Assembly: GCF_035930445.1 (NCBI RefSeq)
Contig: NZ_CP142394.1
Location: 1,149,501-1,213,500, forward strand
DNA from: Sphingopyxis chilensis
GTDB taxonomy: Bacteria > Pseudomonadota > Alphaproteobacteria > Sphingomonadales > Sphingomonadaceae
Direction of reading: 5' to 3'
Length of the DNA stretch: 64,000 nt
A program made the translations under genes and the position numbers. Below, piece after piece: positions 17,623-24,323 of the stretch. Below the pieces are notes generated by a model. The model made no database searches and was not told where the DNA came from. It was given only the letters and a program-made list of their open reading frames with translations. Within the stretch, counting starts at the first letter, position 1. Each line of letters starts with the position of its first letter.

Positions 17623-18687
17623 CTATTCGCCGCCTTCGGCAAAATAGGCGCGCAGCTGGTGCGCCACATCGGGCGCGAGTTTCATGAAACTGCGGCGGCC
17701 GTCCTCGGGGTCGGGTAGTCGAACCAGCAGCCCTGCGTCGCACAGCCGCTGCGCCAGTCGCATCGCACTGCTTTCGGGTATTGCCGCAGCGGTGCAGAGC
17801 GAGGACATCGATAGCGCCCTTTCTTCGCATTCGTGGATGAACAGTTCGAGGAGCATGTCCCACGCCGGCTCGCCGAACAATTCCTCCCATCCCAGCAATT
17901 GCCGACGGAGGATCCGTCTTCGCAGCGTTGCCTTGGCATTGCCGAGTATATGGTCATCGACGTTGCCCCTTTGCGGTTCGGCAGGGCTTCGCAGGGCGAA
18001 GCGACGTGGCAGCGGGGCCGTGGACGTCTTCGTTTTTCCGCTCCGAATATGGTGCGTTTCGGTCGATGTGACGACGATGTGGTCCAGCAGTTCGATATCG
18101 AGCGATCGGCCAAGCTGTTCGATCATTGCCGTGGCGCCGATATCTTCCGCGCTAGGCCGGGGGTCGCCGCTCGGATGGTTGTGGACGAGGATGATGCTGG
18201 CGGCGTTGAGTTCGAGCGCGCGCCGGAAGATGGTACGCGGATAGATCGACATGTGCGCGAGCGTGCCCTGTTGCAATTGCTCGTCGGCGAGAAGCGTCCG
18301 CGCCGCGTCTAGGAACAGGACGCGGAGCCGCTCTTCGGGAAGCGATCCCATCGAGGCGGTCAGATAGCGCCTCAGACCCGCGTCAAGCGGATCGATCCTG
18401 CGGGATGCGAGATCGCCCTTCACCAACTCGTCCCATGCGCCGCGTGCGCTTGCCAGCAGTTCGACGACGGACGGCTTGCCGCGGAGCGTCCGGGCATGTT
18501 CTTCGGAGGTTTGCGACCACAGCCGGGACAGGCTGCGATATTCGCCCAGAAGCGTAGCCGCTACCGCTTCGGCATGCTCGGGTTCGACCATGGCCACGAG
18601 CCGCGCCAGGACCGATCGCTGCCGCAAATTTGCAGCCGTTTGCGATGCCGCCAGGTTGCGAGGGCCAGCAGCGGCGGGAGAAGCCAT
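17623..18687 (-). CDS. RadC/JAB protein fused to a winged-helix domain
   Basis: Protein of 354 residues. Residues about 25-45 resemble the degenerate helix-hairpin-helix of RadC proteins (HAEAVAATLLGEYRSLSRLW). The JAB/MPN-like domain carries the metal motif in LVHNHPSGDPRPSAEDI. The last 100 residues resemble a MarR-type winged helix (SSLCTAAAIPESSAMRLAQRLCDAGLLVRLPDPEDGRRSF, split by the usual wing). RadC homologues are common on ICEs and plasmids but their biochemical role is unsettled; the added DNA-binding domain suggests regulation. The ATG at 18687 is chosen; the frame stays open upstream but there it overlaps a convincing membrane-protein gene. That gene still overlaps this one by 127 bp. 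Confidence 0.75.
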   Translation of the reverse strand: MASPAAAGPRNLAASQTAANLRQRSVLARLVAMVEPEHAEAVAATLLGEYRSLSRLWSQTSEEHARTLRGKPSVVELLASARGAWDELVKGDLASRRIDPLDAGLRRYLTASMGSLPEERLRVLFLDAARTLLADEQLQQGTLAHMSIYPRTIFRRALELNAASIILVHNHPSGDPRPSAEDIGATAMIEQLGRSLDIELLDHIVVTSTETHHIRSGKTKTSTAPLPRRFALRSPAEPQRGNVDDHILGNAKATLRRRILRRQLLGWEELFGEPAWDMLLELFIHECEERALSMSSLCTAAAIPESSAMRLAQRLCDAGLLVRLPDPEDGRRSFMKLAPDVAHQLRAYFAEGGE

Positions 18688-19037
18688 GAGGCAAAAACCT
18701 GCATCGACAGATAGGCGATCGGATGCATCGAAAGGTCCACCACTCGGCTGAAATGAGCGAGAAGCGGCAGAATCTGGAGTGCCGCCGCTGCTAGCGGCCA
18801 GAAGCGGTGGGCCCTCAATGCCAGGACCAGCGTCGCGGTCGCTGCCGCGAGGTCGATCGCGAGATGTCCCGCATCGAGCACCGTGAAGCGTGCCGGGACG
18901 ATGAGATGAAGCGCCTGATCGGAGGCCAGCATCGCGATCAGGATATAGGCCATCGTCCGCTCGGGCCCGCCGCCCTTTCTCAGCGCATAGAATGTCGCGA
19001 GGAAGAGGAGGGTCAGGAAGCAGGCGATCCGCAACAT
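18561..19037 (-). CDS. small polytopic membrane protein, unknown function
   Basis: About 158 residues with four or five hydrophobic segments (ACFLTLLFLATFYAL, TMAYILIAMLASDQALHLIV, HLAIDLAAATATLVLALRA, FWPLAAAALQILPLL, and YLSMQVFASWLLPPLLALA) and a basic, non-hydrophobic tail. I do not recognise a family. The start at 19037 is taken because it opens directly on the first helix; an in-frame ATG at 19088 is an alternative that would overlap the upstream gene by 20 bp. The last 127 bp overlap the start of the RadC-like gene in another frame. It lies in a same-strand run with the LuxR-type and RadC genes. Confidence 0.6.
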   Translation of the reverse strand: MLRIACFLTLLFLATFYALRKGGGPERTMAYILIAMLASDQALHLIVPARFTVLDAGHLAIDLAAATATLVLALRAHRFWPLAAAALQILPLLAHFSRVVDLSMHPIAYLSMQVFASWLLPPLLALATWRHRKRLQICGSDRSWRGSWPWSNPSMPKR

Positions 19038-19068
19038 TTCGGCCTGAAACCATGAGCTCCGCTCCCGG

Positions 19069-19404
19069 TCAACCGGCCGCGCGGCCATCCCGTGCGTCAT
19101 CGGCGTGCGCGACCGCGGGACACTCATGCAAATCGAGCCCCGCGGCTTCGCGCGCGATATCGGCCAGCTCGCCGTGGACGCGCAGGACCCCGCCGCTCGC
19201 GTCGATGAGCGCCATCTGAGCCTTGGCGAGACGCTGGATCGTCGCCTGTCCCTTCGCGGGCCGGACCCGGCTTACGTCCCGGCGCGCGGTCACGATGGTG
19301 GTCATAAGCGACGATACCGCGATCAGCGCATCGTCGATGCGCGTTTCGGTGACGGGCACCTGATGCTGCAGCTTTCTGGCTACGAACATGATCGTATCGG
19401 ACAT
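19069..19404 (-). CDS. hypothetical protein
   Basis: Soluble protein of 111 residues, mostly helical by composition, with no signal peptide and no recognised motif (begins MSDTIMFVARKLQHQVPVTE; central AQMALIDASGGVLRVHGELADIA). It sits 60 bp after the LuxR-type gene and just before the small membrane protein on the same strand, so it probably shares their transcript. Codon use is that of a real GC-rich gene and the opposite strand offers no better candidate. Confidence 0.6.
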   Translation of the reverse strand: MSDTIMFVARKLQHQVPVTETRIDDALIAVSSLMTTIVTARRDVSRVRPAKGQATIQRLAKAQMALIDASGGVLRVHGELADIAREAAGLDLHECPAVAHADDARDGRAAG

Positions 19405-19464
19405 GATCTCTCCTCCGCCGGAGCAGGGGCGCTCCGGTCGCTATTCGGTTGAACTTGAGAAGCG

Positions 19465-19983
19465 TCAGCCGGAGATGAGCCGCGTCAGCGCCTGCGCGAT
19501 GCCCAGCCCGCCGAGGAGGCTGATGACCATGACCACGAGCATCGTCGCCACGATCGCCAGTCTCGCTGAAGAGCCATGATCGTGGCTCCCGATCTTCCCG
19601 AACGGCAGGCCTGTGCCCCAGGAGCCAACCGGAATTCCCCCGTCGGCATTCGCCTGCATGGGCTCCGATGGATCGCCGTCCGCGAAGTCGGATGGCACGA
19701 AGGTGGGCGCGGAGGGAATATCCATCGGATCATATGTGATCCGATCATATGTCCGTTTGAGACGCGCATAGCGCCGTGCCGCGTCATGACGGTCGGTGGC
19801 GCCAAGTATATTTCGCGCCGTGGTAATCCGCTGATCGACCGTCGGTTTGGAAATGTCGAGCTCGATCGCGATCTGCTTCGATGTCTTGCGCTCGAGGAGG
19901 AGGTCGAGGCAGGCGCGCTGTTTCTCGGTCAGCCGATCCCAGCACGCGCGGTCGGCGAGTTCAGAAGATTGCGACCCTTCCAT
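19465..19983 (-). CDS. membrane-anchored LuxR-type HTH regulator
   Basis: Protein of about 172 residues. An N-terminal LuxR/NarL-type helix-turn-helix (LTEKQRACLDLLLERKTSKQIAIELDISKPTVDQRITTAR) is followed by a flexible linker and a C-terminal membrane segment (LAIVATMLVVMVISLLGGLGIA). It has no autoinducer-binding domain, so it is not a classical AHL receptor despite the luxI gene next door. DNA-binding domains tethered by a C-terminal helix can respond to membrane or periplasmic cues. The ATG at 19983 is chosen; a GTG at 20016 would add 11 residues. It diverges from luxI across a region holding a 17-bp palindrome. Confidence 0.75.
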   Translation of the reverse strand: MEGSQSSELADRACWDRLTEKQRACLDLLLERKTSKQIAIELDISKPTVDQRITTARNILGATDRHDAARRYARLKRTYDRITYDPMDIPSAPTFVPSDFADGDPSEPMQANADGGIPVGSWGTGLPFGKIGSHDHGSSARLAIVATMLVVMVISLLGGLGIAQALTRLISG

Positions 19984-20165
19984 CCTGGCAGTTTCAGGAT
20001 AAAAGCGCGTGTACACAAGTCTTTAATCAAGCGCCCCGCACGGCAACCTGGCAATAGCCGGTCACAGGACCGGTTGGAAGCGATTGCAGAGACTTGGCAG
20101 GGCGGCGGTGCGCACCGGATCGGTTCCAGCGATCGCGGCGCGGGAAGTGGCCGCATTCAAGAACA

Positions 20166-20182
20166 ACTCTCAAATTGAGAGT
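20166..20182. promoter_or_regulatory. 17-bp palindrome between luxR-type and luxI genes
   Basis: ACTCTCAAATTGAGAGT: two perfect 8-bp arms around one central base, midway between divergent regulator and synthase genes. The shape fits an operator for a dimeric regulator. Which protein binds it is unknown. Confidence 0.5.
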
Positions 20183-20367
20183 AACCCTACGAATATAATG
20201 GAAATATATGGGCGGCCGGATAGCCTGAGGGTTCGAATCGCCGTCCGACCAGCGGCGATGCGCCACCGCCGGTCCGCCGCCTGGTTGAGAAGGCCCGCGG
20301 CCGGCCCGATGGGGGCAATGCCGGACCGGCAGGCTTGAGGACGCCGCCCGGCTTGCCAAGGGTTGCC

Positions 20368-21081
20368 ATGCCGACATGCGATGCCGCGCCGCCGCGCGGC
20401 TGGATTGATATTCGACGCGCCCAGGCGGAAAGTCGCCGCGCGCGCGCCGCCGATGCCGCGCCGCGCCGCGCTTCACCGGTGATGCTGGTCGTCGATCAGA
20501 CCATGCGCGCGCATGAGCATGTCGCGCTCCGGTCGATGTTCGCCGCGCGCAAGCGGGTCTTCGTCGATCTCCTGAACTGGGACCTACCGGTGCTCGCCGG
20601 CCGCTATGAGGTCGATCGCCGCGATCGTCCCGGTGCGACCTATCTGATCATAGCCGGCGCCGACGGGGAACATCTCGCGTCGGCGCGCCTGCTTCCCGAA
20701 ACCGCGGCCAGTCTCCGCCGGTTCGAAGAGCGCATATTCGAACCGGGTGCTTCGAACGCGGGGGTCGCCGAAGTGACGCATTTCTGTCTTTCGCCCGATA
20801 TCACTTCCGACGCGAGGCGCCGCGCGCGCGATCAGTTGCTTTACGGGCTCGTCGATCATGCGCTTGCCCGGCACATTCAGTGCTTCCTCGGAATCGCCGA
20901 GCCGCGGTTAGCGCGACGGATCGAGGGTCTGGGATGGGCGTGTCGCCGCCTGGGTGCGATCCACTCGTCCGGCGGACGGGATATGGTGGCAGTCGCCGTC
21001 GATGTCGATGCCGCGACGCCAGCGCGGCTTGCAGGGGCAGGGATCGCCAGGCCGACGGCGTCCTGGCCAATGTCGTCATGA
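20368..21081 (+). CDS. acyl-homoserine-lactone synthase (LuxI family)
   Basis: Makes N-acyl-homoserine lactones from S-adenosylmethionine and acyl-ACP. The family core is clear: LRSMFAARKRVFVDLLNWDLPV with its conserved Arg and Phe, the acidic YEVDRRDRPGATYLI, ASARLLPET, and FEPGASNAGVAEVTHFCLSP. The start is uncertain: the ATG at 20368 has AAGGG 5 nt upstream and gives 237 residues, while the ATG at 20482 (MLVVDQTM) gives 199 residues, closer to usual LuxI length, but has a poor ribosome site. The stop overlaps the start of a GntR regulator (ATGA). No classical LuxR receptor with an autoinducer domain is visible in the window. Confidence 0.87.
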   Translation: MPTCDAAPPRGWIDIRRAQAESRRARAADAAPRRASPVMLVVDQTMRAHEHVALRSMFAARKRVFVDLLNWDLPVLAGRYEVDRRDRPGATYLIIAGADGEHLASARLLPETAASLRRFEERIFEPGASNAGVAEVTHFCLSPDITSDARRRARDQLLYGLVDHALARHIQCFLGIAEPRLARRIEGLGWACRRLGAIHSSGGRDMVAVAVDVDAATPARLAGAGIARPTASWPMSS

Positions 21082-21701
21082 GCCCTGGCGCGACGATGGA
21101 GCGTGTCTACCGCGAACTCAAGGCGCGCGCCATGCGAGGCGAATTCGCGCCGGGCGATCGCCTCGACCCTTCGGTTCTCGCGCGCGATCTCGGCGCGAGC
21201 GCAACTCCGGTGCGCGATGCCCTCCATCGCCTGTCGGGCGAGCGGATCGTCGACAGTTGGCACCAGGAAGGATTTCGGCAGCCGATCCTCGCCGAGGCGG
21301 ATCTCCACGATCTTTATGAATGGGCGGCGTCGCTTCTCGCGCTGGCGCTCGCTGGGCAGATGCCCGACGCGGCTTTGCCCGATCGGGTAGCGGGCGAAAT
21401 TCGCGACTCCGACTATGCCGGCGAGGTCGCCCGTCTGTTCCGCGCGACTGCCTGGCTCAGCGACAATCGCGAACTGCGCTTTGCGGTTTCAAATCTGGTC
21501 GAGCGATCGCACGTCTTTCGCGCAGCCGAACTGCGGGTCGATCCCGGCTGCGGCGCGGAGATCGCGGCGATGGACGAGGATTTTCGGTTCGGCCGCTGGA
21601 GTGCGCTGCGCGCCAGGATCACGCGTTTTCATCACCGCCGCCTGGAGTTTGCCGGGCGCGTCGTGGCCGAGATGCGTCCGCGCGAACAGCCGCTCGGATG
21701 A
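21078..21701 (+). CDS. GntR-family regulator coupled to luxI
   Basis: Regulator of 207 residues. It opens with a GntR winged helix (MERVYRELKARAMRGEFAPGDRLDPSVLARDLGASATPVRDALHRLSGERIVDS). The remaining 130 residues are helical and resemble a short or diverged FCD-type effector domain, with His and Arg near the C-terminus (RITRFHHRRLEFAG). The ATG at 21078 overlaps the luxI stop codon, so it is translationally coupled to the AHL synthase. It ends about 110 bp before the lasso precursor gene on the same strand, making it a candidate regulator of that locus. The ligand is unknown. Confidence 0.82.
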   Translation: MSPGATMERVYRELKARAMRGEFAPGDRLDPSVLARDLGASATPVRDALHRLSGERIVDSWHQEGFRQPILAEADLHDLYEWAASLLALALAGQMPDAALPDRVAGEIRDSDYAGEVARLFRATAWLSDNRELRFAVSNLVERSHVFRAAELRVDPGCGAEIAAMDEDFRFGRWSALRARITRFHHRRLEFAGRVVAEMRPREQPLG

Positions 21702-21809
21702 GCTGCAGAATATATTCGAACAATATTGGAATTATAAAATTCCTATATGAAATCATGCGTTTAACTATCAGGGCGCTGCAATTCCGCGGCACCGTGAAAG
21801 GAAATGAAG
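21702..21809 (+). promoter_or_regulatory. lasso precursor promoter region with palindromes
   Basis: AT-rich 108 bp in a GC-rich locus. It holds the palindrome GAATATATTC (21708-21717) and an inverted repeat GGAATT/AATTCC with a 4-bp spacer (21728-21743), both upstream of the precursor start. The same 10-mer also occurs at 17424-17433, upstream of the DUF2285 gene. AAGGA at 21798-21802 is the ribosome site for the ATG at 21810. Confidence 0.45.
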
Positions 21810-21932
21810 ATGGAACGCAATGATGCGCTCGAAACGGTCGATCTCGGCCAGGTCAGCACCGACACGCACGGCGAGGAAGGCCGTCCGATCGAAGGTGCGG
21901 GACTGCTTCCCGTGACCGGCATCAGCGACTGA
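21810..21932 (+). CDS. lasso peptide precursor
   Basis: A 40-residue peptide, below normal gene-calling size. The leader is MERNDALETVDLGQVSTDTH and the predicted core GEEGRPIEGAGLLPVTGISD. It has the class features: the leader motif DLG-x-V-x(3)-T, Thr at position -2 before the cut, Gly as core residue 1, and an acidic residue (Glu8) placed to close an eight-residue macrolactam with the Gly1 amine. The ATG at 21810 has AAGGA 7 nt upstream; an ATG at 21804 is too close to it. B and C maturation genes follow at once. By hand calculation the cyclised core has a monoisotopic mass of about 1948.0 Da. The core matches no lasso sequence I recall. Confidence 0.9.
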   Translation: MERNDALETVDLGQVSTDTHGEEGRPIEGAGLLPVTGISD

Positions 21933-21940
21933 CACTCCGG

Positions 21941-21974
21941 GTCGGGCGCCCGCTCTTCGGTGCAGGCGCCCGAC
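21941..21974 (+). terminator. hairpin between lasso precursor and B gene
   Basis: Perfect 10-bp inverted repeat GTCGGGCGCC (21941-21950) and GGCGCCCGAC (21965-21974) with a 14-nt loop, starting 8 nt after the precursor stop. No U-tract follows. It probably reduces read-through into B and C or stabilises the precursor mRNA so that much more peptide than enzyme is made. Confidence 0.65.
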
Positions 21975-21987
21975 GAGGCGCGCAGCC

Positions 21988-22629
21988 ATGAACATGCAGC
22001 TTTCCCCCGGCATTTCCTATTGTCGAACGCCACATGGATTTGTCTTCCTGGACCTGCGGCGCGATCGATATTTTCAGCTCGCCCCGTGCGAGGGCGACAT
22101 ATTCGAGCGGCTCTTGCGTGGAGAAGCCGCCGAAGGCGCGCTCCAGCCTTTTGTCGATGCCGAGATCCTGCAGCGCGTCGAAGGAGATTTCGCTTGCGCT
22201 CCAGCGGAGGCGAAGATCGCTCCCGACGACATTTATGGTCTGGAACCAGTGCGTCCTTCGTTGGCGGTTGCGTTCGAGACCGGATATCATGTGCTATGCG
22301 CACGCTCGGCCATTCGGGCCGCCCGGCTGGAGACGGCGATCGTCGCCCTGTCTCGCCGGAAAGCCAAGGCACGGTGGGACTTGGGCGCAATCACCGGCGC
22401 GGCGTTGCGATTCGACGCCAATCGCTCATCGATCCCGGTCGCGCGCCGCTGCCTGATCGATTCCGTCGCGCTGATGCGCATGCTGTTGGCCCGCGGGCTT
22501 GCGGCCGACCTCATATTCGGTGTTCGTACCGGTCCGTTCGCGGCTCACTGCTGGCTGCAGGCCGGCGATCATGTGCTCACCTGTGCGCAGGATGAAGCGC
22601 GCAACTTCACGCCGATCCTCGTCATATGA
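21988..22629 (+). CDS. lasso peptide B protein (RRE plus leader peptidase)
   Basis: Protein of 213 residues that binds the precursor leader and cleaves it. The N-terminal 80 residues are PqqD/RRE-like (GISYCRTPHGFVFLDLRRDRYFQLAPCEGDIFERLL), the leader-recognition part. The C-terminal part is the transglutaminase-like cysteine protease: RRCLIDSVALMRMLLARGL with the likely nucleophile Cys155, then GPFAAHCWLQAGDHVLT with His187. Fusion of both modules in one chain is normal for proteobacterial loci. It starts 55 bp after the precursor stop, past a hairpin, and its stop overlaps the start of the cyclase gene. Confidence 0.9.
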   Translation: MNMQLSPGISYCRTPHGFVFLDLRRDRYFQLAPCEGDIFERLLRGEAAEGALQPFVDAEILQRVEGDFACAPAEAKIAPDDIYGLEPVRPSLAVAFETGYHVLCARSAIRAARLETAIVALSRRKAKARWDLGAITGAALRFDANRSSIPVARRCLIDSVALMRMLLARGLAADLIFGVRTGPFAAHCWLQAGDHVLTCAQDEARNFTPILVI

Positions 22630-24323
22630 TGAAACGCGGGATCCTGCTAGCATTCGGGACGCATGACCTTGGTGATGTCGAGGTCACCGCCGACGACGCA
22701 GGCCTGGTCGCGCATGCGACGCCATTTGCCAACGTCCATGTCGGGCGGGAACTCCCGGTCGAATTGCTGTCCGACACCGCCGTGGTGGGGGATTGCTTTG
22801 CCTATTCCGGGGAGAGCCGACGCGTCTGGGGGGATTATCTCCGCTTTTCCCTCGTCGGGCATGGCGCGCTCCGGGTGGAACGGGCGCCGGTTACCGGGAT
22901 GCCGCTCTATTGGACTCGGTGGCGGCGCGGCATTCTCTGTTTCTCGCATCTCGAACTCGCGGCCCGCCTGGGAGTCGATCTTGCTGTAGACTGGGACTTC
23001 GTCCGCCACAGCCTTGCCTACCGCAACTTTCGCACCGAACGAACGGGGATCGCGGGTGTCGCCGAGATTCTGCCCGGAACCGCCCTGACATTCGATGGCG
23101 TGGAGCCTTCCGCAGCCCCGTTCTGGTCACCCTGGTCGCATGTGGCCCGGGACTCTGGCGCCGGTCTTGAGAGCGCCGCGGCGGTGGTCGAGGACTGCAC
23201 CCTGATGTGTGTCGATCGCTGGGCGAAGCAGTCCGAGGATCGATGGTTGGAGCTTTCCGGCGGGCTCGACAGTTCGATCATCGCATCTTCGCTCACGGCC
23301 TGTGGTTATAGTTTCAGAGCCGTAACCGCGGTCACAGCGACACCAGACGGCGATGAACGGCGCTATGCTCGCGACGTCGCCCGTCAGTGCGGCGCGAGCC
23401 TCGTCGAGGCGCCGATCGACGAGGCGGCGATCGACCTGCTCTCAGAGCCTGAACATCTGACCGTGCGACCCGCCGCCGCGTCGATACTTGCCGGATTTGA
23501 TCGGGCCATCGCGCGAGCGGTCAGCGCGCGAGACGGCGACCAAATCTGGAGCGGCATCGGCGGGGACAATATCTTTGGCTACAGCCATTCGGTCTCGCCG
23601 GCGATCGATGCCTGGCAAGCGAAGGGATTGCGCGCGCCCCTGTTCCGTCTGCTCGGAGACATTGCCGCCGTGGCGGGGACGACGCGGTGGCATGCGGCAA
23701 GGGCTCTGGGGCGCAGGCTTCGTGCGCGAACGTCGCGCCCGCTTTGGCCGCGCGACGATATCTTCGCAGAAAGATCGGCGTTGCCCGCTACTCCGTTCAG
23801 ACATCCTTGGCACGAAGCCGCCAGCGACTTTCCACCGGGGAAGCGGCAGCATGTCGAGGCGCTGATGCGCATCGCCGACTTCATGGACAGGCCCGACCGT
23901 TGGCATGACAGAAAAGTGGTGGCTCCGCTTCTGTCACAGCCGCTCGTCGAGGCCTGCCTCGCTATCCCGAGCTGGCTCTGGATTTCGGGCGGGCGTGACC
24001 GCGCGGTCGCGCGCGCGGCTTTCGCGCGTCAATTGCCGCCGTCGGTCCTGCATCGCCGCACCAAGGGCCGCCTCGAGGCGATGTGCGCCGCCGCCTTCCA
24101 GCGCGAGCGGGCGCGTCTGGCGCCATTCCTGCTCGAAGGCCGGATCGCGACGCATGGGCTGCTCGATCGCCCGGAAATAGAGCGCTATTTTTCCCGGGAA
24201 GGCGTCGATGCCGAGTTTGCCTATTTTCGGCTCCTTGAGATCGCGGACCTCGAGCGCTGGGTCCGGTTGGTCGAGTCCCGGTCCTGCTCGACGGGCAAAA
24301 GCGACGCCCAGCGCGCATATTGA
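22626..24323 (+). CDS. lasso cyclase, asparagine-synthetase-like C protein
   Basis: ATP-dependent enzyme of 565 residues that activates the side-chain carboxylate of the core's ring residue (Glu8 here) as an acyl-adenylate and closes the lactam onto Gly1. The N-terminal part resembles the glutaminase domain of asparagine synthetase B but lacks its Cys1. The synthetase domain has the pyrophosphate-loop motif SGGLDSS at residues 211-217 and the later WSGIGGDNIFGYSHS. The start overlaps the B stop. The last 103 bp overlap the 3' end of the convergent isopeptidase gene, so the two C-terminal tails are read from both strands of the same DNA. Confidence 0.9.
   Translation: MMKRGILLAFGTHDLGDVEVTADDAGLVAHATPFANVHVGRELPVELLSDTAVVGDCFAYSGESRRVWGDYLRFSLVGHGALRVERAPVTGMPLYWTRWRRGILCFSHLELAARLGVDLAVDWDFVRHSLAYRNFRTERTGIAGVAEILPGTALTFDGVEPSAAPFWSPWSHVARDSGAGLESAAAVVEDCTLMCVDRWAKQSEDRWLELSGGLDSSIIASSLTACGYSFRAVTAVTATPDGDERRYARDVARQCGASLVEAPIDEAAIDLLSEPEHLTVRPAAASILAGFDRAIARAVSARDGDQIWSGIGGDNIFGYSHSVSPAIDAWQAKGLRAPLFRLLGDIAAVAGTTRWHAARALGRRLRARTSRPLWPRDDIFAERSALPATPFRHPWHEAASDFPPGKRQHVEALMRIADFMDRPDRWHDRKVVAPLLSQPLVEACLAIPSWLWISGGRDRAVARAAFARQLPPSVLHRRTKGRLEAMCAAAFQRERARLAPFLLEGRIATHGLLDRPEIERYFSREGVDAEFAYFRLLEIADLERWVRLVESRSCSTGKSDAQRAY

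Noticed and set aside
18688..19053. Upstream extension of the RadC-like gene
   Set aside because: It would lie antiphase over a better membrane-protein gene on the same strand and reads as an Arg/Ser/Pro-rich low-complexity tail.
20225..20260. GGGTTCGAATC followed by CCGACCA, resembling a tRNA 3' end
   Set aside because: The five bases on either side of the supposed T-loop do not pair, and no anticodon arm is found upstream.
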